NCBI GenBank assembly: GCA_965219495.1
Contig: OZ244777.1
Coordinates: 2,542,001-2,606,000, forward strand
DNA from: CAZPXZ01 sp965219495
GTDB lineage: Bacteria; Pseudomonadota; Alphaproteobacteria; Rhodobacterales; CAZPXZ01
Direction of reading: 5' to 3'
Length of the DNA: 64,000 nt
How positions within the stretch are numbered: the first letter of the stretch is position 1; each line of letters starts with the position of its first letter. Of this stretch, positions 47,736 to 56,347 are shown piece by piece. The notes below the pieces were generated by a model. The model ran no database searches, had not been told where the DNA came from, and saw nothing but the letters and a program-made list of their open reading frames with translations. The position numbers and the translations under genes are program-made.

Positions 47736-49454
47736 TCAGGGCGACAGCAGCGCCGTGAGCGCGTCCCGGCGCTGCAGCGCGAAGTGCCGGGGCGCGGAAG
47801 CGAAGCTTTCGAACGGGGTCTTGTGGATGATGATGGCGAGCGCGAGGTTGGTGCAGATGGCATTGTTGGCGGGCGTGAAACCGGCGCGGGCGAGGCAGGC
47901 GTCTTCGGCGAAGGTCTGGTCGCGGATGTGATGATTGACTTTGACCGACCCGTGGCCGCGGTTCCAGGCGAGGAGCTGTTCCGGGGAGGCGCGTTCCGCC
48001 GGCGTCGAGGTGATGCCATAGGCGTGTTCGATGCTGGTTTCCCCGGTTCCGTTGCGCCTTGCGTCGGTGCGTTCGCGGGTGACGCGGAACATCTGCGCGA
48101 CGTGCGGGTAGTTGAGCAGGCGCGGCAGCACCTCGATGCGGCGTTGCTCGATGCGGCCGTGCGCCTTCTCGATCTTCTCCTCGAACCGGCCGCTCGCGGT
48201 GCGCTCCCAGTCGATCGTTTCGAGAGCCTTGCGGGTTTCCGGAGCGTTGTCCTTGACGGTCATCAGATAGTCGGCGCGATGGGTTTCGACGATGGCGCGG
48301 GCGGTGTCGCGGGTGGTGTGCAGCGCGTCAAGGGTGATCATCCGGCCCTCCACCGGCGCCTGTTCGAGCAGCGTCCGCACGGCCGCGATCTCGCCGCCGT
48401 CGTCGTGATCGTTGAGGGTCGCAACCGGCATCCGGGTCGCGTGTTCGACCAGGGTCGCGGTCTCGAAGTGCCCGTCTCCATTGCGGTTCGCGCCGCGAAG
48501 GCGCTTGCCGTCGATGGCGATGGCGCGCGCGAGCTGCAGCCGCGGCGTCGTGTACCGCTGCAATGCAGCCTCGACCTCTTCGGGGTCGAGGGAAGCGATC
48601 ACCCGGTGCAGGGTCGACTTCGAGACCGGAACGTAGAGTCCAGTCTTCGGGTTCTTCCAGGCGCCGATCGCCTCCAACTCCCGCTGGCTCAGCTTCTGCG
48701 CGTACTCGGCGGCGGCGACCGGCCCGCGCATGTTCGCGAGCCGCGCCAGAATGTAGACCGCAAGCACCGAGGCGACCGTGTGCTTGCGGCCCTGGCCGCG
48801 CCGGAAGTCCGGGATGCCGGCAAACTCTTGGTACAGCGAGCGCATCTCGCCCGGCGCCCGGCCGGCAGCGCCCTTCGGCTCCCACCCGGCCGGCAGCGGC
48901 GCAGGGTCGCGCAGGCGTCGGCAGGCGTCGCGCCGCAACGGGTAGATGTAGAACTCCTTGGGGCGCCCGTGGGCGTCGGTGTAGCGGCCATTGTGGCGCG
49001 CGAACCCCCGGGTCAGGCCGAGATACCGCCAGTTCCCGGCCGCCTACACCGTGCCCTCGAACCGCGCCGGGTCCACGAAGGACTCCGCGAGCAGAACCGG
49101 GTGCCCATACTGCTCTTGCCAGTCGGCGCTCAGGCGACGCAGCATCGCCGCCATCGCAAACGACCCGAGGCGCGGAAAAACCCCCTTGCCGCCAAGCACC
49201 ACGAACCGGGACTTGTTCGCTATCAAGTGCAGGCGCCGCCAACGGACAGCGCCCTTCCACCCGACCCAGAGGTCCCGGTGCCGGCTCTTCAGCGCGCAGG
49301 ACTGCCAGCCGGCCAGCGCGATCCACTGGCCCGCCCACTCGATGACGTAGCGCAGGCCGCGGCCCGCAAACCGCTTGAAGCCAAGGTAATGATGCGCCTC
49401 AACCAGCGCGTCCCAGCGCACCCGCTCGTCCGGCCGCGCAAGGCGCACCACCAC
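47736..49454 (-). pseudogene. DruA-domain (DUF4338) / ISAs1 transposase fusion interrupted by one stop codon
   Basis: A single minus-strand frame encodes two domains. The first about 150 residues match DUF4338/DruA: LVEAHHYLGFKRFAGRGLRY, HLIANKSRFVVLGGKGVF, GHPVLLAESFVDPARFEGT and ANW-type continuation GNWRYLGLTRGFARHNG. An ISAs1-family transposase follows, with FAGIPDFRRGQGRKHTVASV, AIDGKRLRGANRNGDGHF, MITLDALHTTRDTARAI and TSIEHAYGIT. The only interruption is TAG at 49044-49046, where relatives would read through. Loss of three bases near there explains it. The transposase half alone (47736-48938) remains open. DruA is also a component of the Druantia defence system, but here the context is transposition. 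Confidence 0.82.
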
Positions 49455-49609
49455 ATCGCGCAGGGAAAACCCTTCCGGCGTCTCCCGAAACAGCGCCGCG
49501 CCATCGTTTCACTCTTCCATATGCCCATCAGTACACCAACCGGCGCGAAAAAGCCAGCAACAAATGCAACTGCCGATGATTACAGGGACGAATCGTCGCA
49601 AACTCTTAG

Positions 49610-49786
49610 CGTGGGATCACCCTGGCACAGGGCGGGCAGGCCTCGACACAGGACGTTCTCGATGGTAAACGGGAGTTTCAGGATGCCGAAACCGGGTTCG
49701 TGCAGGCGGAATATGCGCGGCTGGTAGCGGCGTACCGCCTCCGCGCGGCAATTGGGAGCCTCACGATCGAGGCACTTGGGCTATGA
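49610..49786 (+). pseudogene. C-terminal tail of a TolC-family outer-membrane efflux protein
   Basis: The 58 codons after an in-frame TAG read GGQASTQDVLDGKREFQDAE, then TGFVQAEYARLVAAYRLRAA and IGSLTIEALGL before a TGA. This is the characteristic last helix pair of TolC-like channels. The rest of the gene is missing and the ISAs1/DruA element lies directly upstream, so an insertion or deletion associated with it probably removed the 5' part. Confidence 0.65.
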
Positions 49787-49954
49787 CCGACAGGCGGGCG
49801 CATTGGAAAAGCGGTGCCCTCGATCCCGGGGACATTGATGACCGGATGTGTGCAATCCGGCACGTCATCGAGTCCGACGCTCCGGAAGAAAGTGGTAAAA
49901 ACTGTGGGGTCGATTGGATTGCTGGCAGATACCGCCAAGGGGTAATCCTTGGGC

Positions 49955-50092
49955 ATGAAAGACGCTCGGTCTTCATGGAACTGCGAGTTGTTCTTGCAGT
50001 TGAAAGTGCGCCTCCTGGGAAGCAGCCCGATGGTCTGGCAGCGCGTGCTTGTGCTGGAGACCCTGTCACTGCTCGAACTCCGCGGACATCAA
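49955..50092 (+). pseudogene. Possible fragment of a pRiA4b ORF-3-like / IS1096 TnpR-passenger protein
   Basis: The frame ELFLQLKVRLLGSSPMVWQR followed by VLVLETLSLLELRG resembles the N-terminal strand-helix of the pRiA4b ORF-3 family, where Q-L-K-V-x-L-x-x-x-x-P-x-V-W-R-R is typical. It stops matching after about 45 residues. The family is common on plasmids and insertion elements. Short match, so tentative. Confidence 0.4.
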
Positions 50093-50105
50093 AAAGGAGA
50101 AGAAC

Positions 50106-50309
50106 ATGATTCAATTCTTCCCAGCGATCAGTGGTGCCGCCTGCGCCTTTATCGCGCTCAAGCTGGTAGCACCCTTGGAAGGCGTCGCGCATAAGCTGGT
50201 AGGACCCGTGGAGGGCGTCACACTGTGGCTTGAGATCGTGATTTACGCTGTGGTCTTTGTCGCGGTCACCCTTGCGATTGACCGGGCGATGTCGCGTTAC
50301 GGCCGATAA
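50106..50309 (+). CDS. Small membrane protein of unknown function
   Basis: A 67-residue protein with an excellent ribosome site (AAAAAGGAGAAG then ATG). It has two hydrophobic segments: IQFFPAISGAACAFIALKLV at the start and WLEIVIYAVVFVAVTLAID near the end. Between them is an imperfect internal repeat (KLVAPLEGVAH, KLVGPVEGVTL). The end is basic (RAMSRYGR), suggesting a cytoplasmic C-terminus. It converges with the SPFH pseudogene. I know of no family assignment. Confidence 0.6.
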   Translation: MIQFFPAISGAACAFIALKLVAPLEGVAHKLVGPVEGVTLWLEIVIYAVVFVAVTLAIDRAMSRYGR

Positions 50310-51306
50310 AAAGATGTTGAAGCATACGAGCGCCCTGTTGGGATGTGGGAGTGGGGATGAAGCGTAAGAGAACTCGCGCTACCCTTCGCGCACTCTCTTC
50401 CGCAGCAAACGCTTGCCGACTTTCCCGTCGTTCCGGCTGCGGGTTGCGGCTGCAGGCGTTAAGCACTGGCTGGGTGCTGTGGTCGCTGCACAGCACGACC
50501 AGAAGATTGTTTACCATGGTAGCCTTGCGCTTCTCATCAAGATCGACGATGCCCCGGCTGGACAGTTTGTCGAGCGCCATCTGCACCATGCTGACGGCAC
50601 CTTCGACGATCAGTCCTCTGGCCTCGATGATGGCCCCGGCCTGCTGCCGTTGCAGCATCGCGGAAGCGATTTCCGGTGCGCATGCCAATTGCGCAATCCG
50701 CGCCTCGAGGATTTACAGTCCGGCTTTGTGCAACCGGCGCTGTATCTCGGCTTTCAACTGGTTTGCGATTTCCTCCGTGTCACCATGTAGCGATATCTGT
50801 TCGTTCCATCGGATGTCGTAGGAAAATCGGGTTGCCAAGTTTCGGACCGCGGATTCGCTCTGGACGTGCACGAAGTTGACAAAGTCGTCTACTTCAATTG
50901 TGGCCTTAGCCGTGTCGACGACCTTCCGGACGACCACGGCAGCGATCTCGATCTGGTTTCCCTCCGCGTCGTTGACCTTGGACTGGCCGGTCTCGAAGTT
51001 GCGCACCCGCAGCGAGATCGCCTTCTTCGAATACAGGGGATTGGCCCAGCGAAGCCCGTAATCGCTCACTGTGCCCACAGACCGCCCGAAGAGCTGAAGA
51101 ACACGCGCCTCGTTCGGGTTGACTCTGAACAGTCCGACGAGCAGGAAGATCATGACCGGGATCAGAAGGATGGAGGCAATTGTCAACAGCACGACTTCAT
51201 TTTGAATGCTGTAAACGAACAGCGCGATGTCGCAGATGACCGCGGCGAGCAAGGCGAGCAGGATCGGTCAGCCCGACAAGGCGTAGCGTGGTTTTTCTTG
51301 TATCAT
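50266..51306 (-). pseudogene. SPFH/band 7 (stomatin-like) protein with two in-frame stop codons
   Basis: Translation starts MIQEKPRYALSG, meets TGA at codon 13 where relatives have tryptophan, and resumes PILLALLAAVICDIALFV. The SPFH domain follows (VGLFRVNPNEARVLQLFGRS, ENP-like RWANPLYSKKAISLRVRNFE, IEVDDFVNFVHVQSESAVRN). After RRLHKAGL a TAA occurs, then ILEARIAQLA and PEIASAMLQRQQAGAIIEAR and VVDLDEKRK-type sequence continue in the same frame to LLVVLCSD. Both stops are simple nonsense changes. SPFH proteins scaffold membrane microdomains. The C-terminal 60 residues look unrelated to the family and may follow another lesion. Confidence 0.82.
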
Positions 51307-51551
51307 GGCACCCTCCGGCGGATTGCGTACAGCATGCAAGAGGACAACCTACCCAACCGGAAAACGAATCGAATTCCCTTCGACCTCAACGATCTGCTTG
51401 GAAGGAACGCGGCAGTTCGCGAGGCGATTTTCTTTCGATCGAAATCGAGCCAAACGCTTGCGCGTTCCCAAACAATCCAATCGCGGCCACCTGCGTCGCA
51501 AATTGCGAACCGTCTCCAGCAACCTGCGGCAGTCCTGAAATGGGCCAAATA

Positions 51552-53078
51552 TCAAAGCGACTCCAGCCCGCATTCGTCGATCGTCAATCGTGTGAAGGCT
51601 TCCGGAGGTGCTTCGTTTCGCGCCATGATTTGCCGCATTTCTTCAATCAGGCGCCGCTCGACAGTTGGATCGTGTATGGGACGCTCCTGACCCGGATCAT
51701 GCAGAAGATCAAACATTACGGTGCAAGTATCTTCAATGACTGAACCTTGTCCGCGATTGGGATGGGGGCGCGCAGGCAACTTCAAGACCGGAAAGCCCCG
51801 AGTGAAGGAGAAGCCATCTTCAATTAACGTAACGCCTTCGAATTCCTCCCGGGCAAACATCGCCCATTGATGCGTCGGCATGAGGGTATATTCAAAGAGT
51901 TCTTGATTCAGCACGTCTTCCGGATAGCGGAAATAGGTATAGCGCCCGTCCGTGATATTGATGGCGGCTCCGAACTGCCCATAAATTGCCGCTGACCGGG
52001 CCGGTGTGTCATCGGCCAATACGGGCACCAAGGAGTGTCCGGTTACCTGCTCCGGCACTTCGACCCCGTACAAGCCAAGAAATGTCGGCGTCAGATCGAT
52101 ATTTTGCGTAAGCGATTGCCTTCTCTGCCCGGCCTTGTCCTCTAGTCCGGGGTAATGGATGACCAACGGTATATGGGCGATCTCGTTGTAGAACGGCATC
52201 CTGCTCTTTGCCCACCAGTCGTGCTCGGACAGCAAATAGCCGTGATCGGTGGTGACGATCAGCGCCGTGTCATGCCACAATTCATGCTCATCGAAATAGT
52301 CCAGAAGTTTTCCGAAATACGCATCGCACATGGTGACCAGAGCGGCATAGTTCGCGCGAATTTCGGCAATTTCGTCTGCGCTTTCCTCAACCCTCCGGTA
52401 TCGCGGCCAATCCAGGATCGGCCCCTCATATGCCGTCGGGTAACGGCTTCGATAATGGGACGGGGCTGCAAACGGTTCGTGCGGATCATAACATTCAATT
52501 TGAAGGAACCAGTCTTCCGCATTCCGGTTATTGTCCAGAAACTCCTCTGCGCGTTTGAAGCATCGCGGCATCGCATACTTGTCTTCGCTCTTCACAAAGG
52601 CGCGGTTGACCATGCACTGGGCGCGCCCGCAGCGAGACTCGGCAAACTCATGCTGAAGCGGATGATACGATTCTTCGAAGTGCTTCATTGGGGGATCGAC
52701 AAGCGCCCGCCACGGATCCCATTCCTGACCGCGCTCCAGTTCCCAGGTCTTGTACCGGTTTTGGTAGTTCAATCCGCCTTCTTCCAGATAGTGGTAATGG
52801 TCCGTAATGAGATGCGTATAGATATTCTGCTCCCGGAGAATTTCGGAAAAGGAAACGTCGAACGGTTCCAGCGGCCCCCAACTCCGATGCATGAAGTTCA
52901 GCCGGCCGGTATGCATGTCCCGCCGAGCGGGCATGCACGGCAGGCTTCCTACATAGTGATTGTCAAACGTCACGGCGCGATCGGAGAACCTTTTGAAATT
53001 CGGCGTGTGCAGCGAACCGCCGTAGCACTCCAACGCGCGACGGCTGAGCGAGTCAAACAGGACGAAAACCGTGCGCAT
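51552..53078 (-). CDS. Sulfatase (type I, formylglycine-dependent)
   Basis: A 508-residue alkaline-phosphatase-fold hydrolase. The start MRTVFVLFDSLSRRALECYG contains the first metal aspartate; upstream in-frame sequence lacks similarity. The activation motif is C48-x-P50-x-R52 in GSLPCMPARRDMHTG, so maturation requires a formylglycine-generating enzyme. Later metal-site residues lie in VTTDHGYLLSEHDWWAKS. There is no signal peptide, so it seems cytoplasmic, as for some choline- or aryl-sulfatases. It is cotranscribed with the tctCBA transporter five bases upstream, which suggests the imported acid or its sulfated form is a substrate; this is inference. Confidence 0.88.
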   Translation of the reverse strand: MRTVFVLFDSLSRRALECYGGSLHTPNFKRFSDRAVTFDNHYVGSLPCMPARRDMHTGRLNFMHRSWGPLEPFDVSFSEILREQNIYTHLITDHYHYLEEGGLNYQNRYKTWELERGQEWDPWRALVDPPMKHFEESYHPLQHEFAESRCGRAQCMVNRAFVKSEDKYAMPRCFKRAEEFLDNNRNAEDWFLQIECYDPHEPFAAPSHYRSRYPTAYEGPILDWPRYRRVEESADEIAEIRANYAALVTMCDAYFGKLLDYFDEHELWHDTALIVTTDHGYLLSEHDWWAKSRMPFYNEIAHIPLVIHYPGLEDKAGQRRQSLTQNIDLTPTFLGLYGVEVPEQVTGHSLVPVLADDTPARSAAIYGQFGAAINITDGRYTYFRYPEDVLNQELFEYTLMPTHQWAMFAREEFEGVTLIEDGFSFTRGFPVLKLPARPHPNRGQGSVIEDTCTVMFDLLHDPGQERPIHDPTVERRLIEEMRQIMARNEAPPEAFTRLTIDECGLESL

Positions 53079-53083
53079 CTTTC

Positions 53084-54571
53084 TTACTCCAAAGTTTGCT
53101 CCATCCCGGACTGGATCTTTTTCTCCGCTCGGACGGACCACGCCAGCAAGCCGAATGCTACGAGCAAGAAGACCAGGGAAATTGGATCGGTGAAGAGCGG
53201 CGCTATATCGCCCGCCGTTATCATCAGCCCTTGCCTGAGATTCGCCTCGGCTACCGGCGCAAGGACGAAACCGATCACAAATGGAGCGAGATTGAACTTG
53301 GCCCTTTCCAAGACATAGCCGACCACGCCGAAACCCAGCATCGTCCAAACATCGAACATGGTGTTGTTGAGCGAGTAAACCCCCACCACGCAGCAGATCA
53401 TGATGACCGGAAGAATGTAGCCCTTGGGTACGCGGGTGATTGCGATATAAACCCGGATCAGTCCAAGCATCATCGCCAGCATCACAAAGGTCGCCACCAA
53501 ATCGACTGCAATTACGTTCCAGACCACATCGCGATTGGTGATGAACAGCATCGGCCCGGGCTGAATGGTGTGGATCGTCAGTGCCCCGATCAGAATCGCG
53601 TCTGTTACGCTGCCGGGTATTCCGAGCGAGATGAGCGGAATCAACGCTCCACCGACTGTCGCATTGTTGGCGGCTTCCGAAGCGATAATGCCTTCTTCGC
53701 TTCCCTTTCCGAATTTCTCGGGTGACTTCGAACTGATCCGGGCAAACATGTACGAGACCACGGAGCCAACCGAAGCGCCGACCCCGGGCAAGATGCCGAT
53801 AAAGGTCCCGATAAACGACGAGCGCAACAGGTTTGCGCCATGAAGCCGGAAATCTCTCGGTTTCATGAAAATCCCCTTGCTGTTGAATGCAAGAGCGACC
53901 GGCTTTTCCCGGACATTCAAGGCATCTGCGAATATCTGGCTCACGGCAAAGACGCCAATCAACACCGGCAGCAATTTGAAGCCGCCCGCCAGATCGTCCA
54001 CGCCGAATGTCAGGCGCATCTGGCCTATTGACGGATCAACACCGGGAATTGCCACCAGCATGCCTAGCAGGCCGGAAATCATGCCCTTGGTGAAATCGCC
54101 GCCGCCAACCGACGCGATCAACACCATCGCCATCAACACCAGGGCGAAATAGTTGAACGGGCTGAGCCTCACAGCCAGCACCGACAATGGCTGCGCGATT
54201 GTGGCAAGGGCTATCCAGGAGAGAATGCCGCCGACGAACGAGGCTGTAATTCCAAGACCGAGCGCTCTTCCGGGATAACCGGCTTTGGCCATCGGATAGC
54301 CATCGAGCGTGGTCATCACCGCGGCCGGCGAACCCGGCATCCGAAGTATTGTCGCTGTGATGAGTGCTCCGGTGATCGAGCCCACGTACATCGCAATCAG
54401 CAGTGTCGTCGCGTGTATGGGCGTCATGTAGAATGTGATTGGCAGCGTCAGGGCGATCAGCATTGATCCTGTCAGACCCGGAATCGCGCCCACAACGATT
54501 CCCAGGAAGACACCGAGCGCGATGAACGCAAACTGGTAAACGCTCAGAAGACCGATCAAGCCGTCGATCAT
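53084..54571 (-). CDS. tctA: Tripartite tricarboxylate transporter permease TctA
   Basis: A 495-residue protein with about twelve hydrophobic segments. Conserved TctA stretches are FLGIVVGAIPGLTGSMLIAL, TTLLIAMYVGSITGALITA, RMPGSPAAVMTTLDGYPMAK, GILPGVGASVGSVVSYMFAR and ISLGIPGSVTDAILIGALTI. The ATG chosen follows directly after the tctB end; a longer upstream frame has no similarity. It takes up di- or tricarboxylates delivered by TctC. Intact, unlike the homologue at 18-20 kb. Confidence 0.92.
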   Translation of the reverse strand: MIDGLIGLLSVYQFAFIALGVFLGIVVGAIPGLTGSMLIALTLPITFYMTPIHATTLLIAMYVGSITGALITATILRMPGSPAAVMTTLDGYPMAKAGYPGRALGLGITASFVGGILSWIALATIAQPLSVLAVRLSPFNYFALVLMAMVLIASVGGGDFTKGMISGLLGMLVAIPGVDPSIGQMRLTFGVDDLAGGFKLLPVLIGVFAVSQIFADALNVREKPVALAFNSKGIFMKPRDFRLHGANLLRSSFIGTFIGILPGVGASVGSVVSYMFARISSKSPEKFGKGSEEGIIASEAANNATVGGALIPLISLGIPGSVTDAILIGALTIHTIQPGPMLFITNRDVVWNVIAVDLVATFVMLAMMLGLIRVYIAITRVPKGYILPVIMICCVVGVYSLNNTMFDVWTMLGFGVVGYVLERAKFNLAPFVIGFVLAPVAEANLRQGLMITAGDIAPLFTDPISLVFLLVAFGLLAWSVRAEKKIQSGMEQTLE

Positions 54572-54585
54572 TGTGAACGTCCTGT

Positions 54586-55083
54586 TCAGAATGCGCCGGG
54601 AAGGCGAACAACAAACACTTTGGTGAATATGAGAAAGAAGGAAATTGATATTCCTGTCGCCAAGCAAAATGCCCAGATCGCGGTCGGTTTCGCAAGACCG
54701 TTGAGGGCGATCAGCGTCAAAAAGAGAAACAGGAATGTAGCCGGAACAAAGTGAATTGCTTCATGCTGAATGTTCAGTGAATAGAGCATTACGGCCGCGA
54801 AGAACACCGCCAGCAGGCCGGGTGTCGAAATGACGCCCGCCGCAGAACCTGTCCCGATTCCTCCGGCTGCGCTCTTCGGTTTGACAACAGCAGCAATGCT
54901 CCGCAGCAAGCCAATGATGCACAGGACAATGATCGTGCCGGCAATCATCGCGGGAACCGCCCCCGAACCCAAAGGCTCAAACGTTCCCTCCGGCAATTCG
55001 AGGGATGCGACAATGATGATCCCGCAAATGCAGATCAAGACCGCGTAGACACACAATTCTGCCGAACGAAGCAGTGTATGCAT
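54586..55083 (-). CDS. tctB: Tripartite tricarboxylate transporter small subunit TctB
   Basis: A 165-residue membrane protein with four hydrophobic segments (LCVYAVLICICGIIIVASLE, AVPAMIAGTIIVLCIIGLLR, LLAVFFAAVMLYSLN, VPATFLFLFLTLIALNG). The phrase FEPLGSGAVPAMI corresponds to the conserved G-P-G-x-x-P-x region of TctB. Start set at the methionine of MHTLLRSAEL; upstream residues are not family-like. It lies between tctC and tctA in the usual order. Confidence 0.87.
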   Translation of the reverse strand: MHTLLRSAELCVYAVLICICGIIIVASLELPEGTFEPLGSGAVPAMIAGTIIVLCIIGLLRSIAAVVKPKSAAGGIGTGSAAGVISTPGLLAVFFAAVMLYSLNIQHEAIHFVPATFLFLFLTLIALNGLAKPTAIWAFCLATGISISFFLIFTKVFVVRLPGAF

Positions 55084-55185
55084 CGTGGGCCGCCTCTCAG
55101 AAATTTGTTTCCTTGCACTGCGCACAGGAGAAGTTTCCCGGCATCGCGGAGGATGCCGGGAGATTTTGTTGGAGAGACCCATTCA

Positions 55186-56187
55186 TCACTTGCTTTTTGC
55201 ACGAGCGGCGACGGGAGATATCGCTTCCCATTGCCTGTCCATTTCAGCCCGCAATTCGTCGCCAGCCTGGTACCGGCCCACCATCGCCTTTTTGGCCAAG
55301 AACTCCTGCAGCGACTGTACGCCGAGCGCCCGTTCCACTATCGCCGCAAATCCGTCGATGGCCTCCTGCGGCGTTCCCTTCGGGGCGAAATACCAACCGT
55401 CAACGCAGAATTCGAAATCGAAGCCGAGTTCCTTGAACGTCGGAACCTCCGACATCTTGTCGTGCCGCTGCGAACCCGCGTATGCCAGCAGCAGCACCGG
55501 CGAGTCCGGATTCGCCATGCCGTCTTCCGTTCTTGTGAAATTCACGGCGCCAGCAGCGGAAAACCCTCCGACCGAAACATGGCCTCCGGCCATTGCAGGA
55601 TAGGTCTTGGCATCGCCTCCGGTTTGAACAAAGCGGAATTTTGCTCCCGGATTCAAATCCTGCACCATGATCCCGAATATGTGATTGATCGCGCCCAGGT
55701 TGGCGCCAAATACTAGCGTGTCCGGATCCATCGCCGCTTTCGACAGCAATTCATCGATCGAAGCGATGTCGGACTCCTTCGTCACTGCCTGCAGCAGGCA
55801 AAAGGAGCCCAGTCGCACGACCGGATCGAAATCCTTGTAACCAAAGTCCAGCACGCCGGAAGCCTGGCCCGTCATCATTGCCATATGCATGACGACGAAG
55901 TTATAGCCGTCGGGCTCTTGATCTTTCGCCTGCCGCAAGCCAATGGAAAAATGGCCGCCCACATTGAATACGGTGATTGGTTGCGGACTCAGGTTTTCCT
56001 CGCTAACGGCTCTTTGCAGCGCGCGCGTCATCTGGTCAACGGCACCCGCGCCTGCCGGCCACGGAATGGTGATCTTGATGGGTTGCTCCGGCCATTCCGC
56101 AAGCGCTGCGGGTACGGACCCGAGCGATAACAACGGTGCAACCAGAAGCCCGACTGCAACGTATCTGCGAATTCTAGATTTAGTCAT
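55186..56187 (-). CDS. tctC: Tripartite tricarboxylate transporter substrate-binding protein (Bug family)
   Basis: A 333-residue periplasmic receptor. The start at MTKSRIRRYVAVGLLVAPLL gives a normal signal peptide ending PAALA-EWP. The mature protein opens with PIKITIPWPAGAGAVDQMTR, the Bug-family ligand loop, and later has VVMHMAMMTGQASG, VFGANLGAINH and the C-terminal PKGTPQEAIDGFAAIVERA. Bug proteins bind carboxylates through water-bridged loops. A set of TATGATA boxes lies about 100 bases upstream, between this gene and the LysR-type regulator. Confidence 0.92.
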   Translation of the reverse strand: MTKSRIRRYVAVGLLVAPLLSLGSVPAALAEWPEQPIKITIPWPAGAGAVDQMTRALQRAVSEENLSPQPITVFNVGGHFSIGLRQAKDQEPDGYNFVVMHMAMMTGQASGVLDFGYKDFDPVVRLGSFCLLQAVTKESDIASIDELLSKAAMDPDTLVFGANLGAINHIFGIMVQDLNPGAKFRFVQTGGDAKTYPAMAGGHVSVGGFSAAGAVNFTRTEDGMANPDSPVLLLAYAGSQRHDKMSEVPTFKELGFDFEFCVDGWYFAPKGTPQEAIDGFAAIVERALGVQSLQEFLAKKAMVGRYQAGDELRAEMDRQWEAISPVAARAKSK

Positions 56188-56286
56188 GTTGCGTTCCCCC
56201 GGTTTCTGCAAACAAGTGACTGAGGCGCCCTTCCCTTCCAGGAAGCGCAATCAAAGCCTTCGTTCAAATATTCGCACGGCGCACTA

Positions 56287-56323
56287 TATGATACAAATGC
56301 AATTCATATCATAGGGTATGATA
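56287..56323. promoter_or_regulatory. TATGATA boxes upstream of tctC (candidate LysR operator)
   Basis: TATGATA occurs at 56287-56293, its exact complement TATCATA at 56307-56313, and TATGATA again at 56317-56323. The first two form a dyad with a 13-base gap, and the surrounding sequence is markedly AT-rich. The position, upstream of tctC and just after the LysR-type gene in the same direction, suits an activator or repressor site. Binding is inferred. Confidence 0.5.
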
Positions 56324-56347
56324 TTTTGTTATGGTGCGTGCGGCGCC

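Noticed and set aside
47736..49454. A Druantia anti-phage system
   Set aside because: Only a DruA-type domain is present, fused to a transposase. The large helicase DruE and other Druantia components are absent.
47553..49727. 724-codon plus-strand frame across the ISAs1/DruA element
   Set aside because: Antisense shadow of the transposase fusion; the minus-strand translation carries the recognised domains.
50266..51306. UGA read as tryptophan (alternative genetic code)
   Set aside because: The TGA at codon 13 of the SPFH gene replaces tryptophan, but TGA is the natural stop of many intact genes here (potG, potH, potI, puuB and others), and a TAA also interrupts the same gene.
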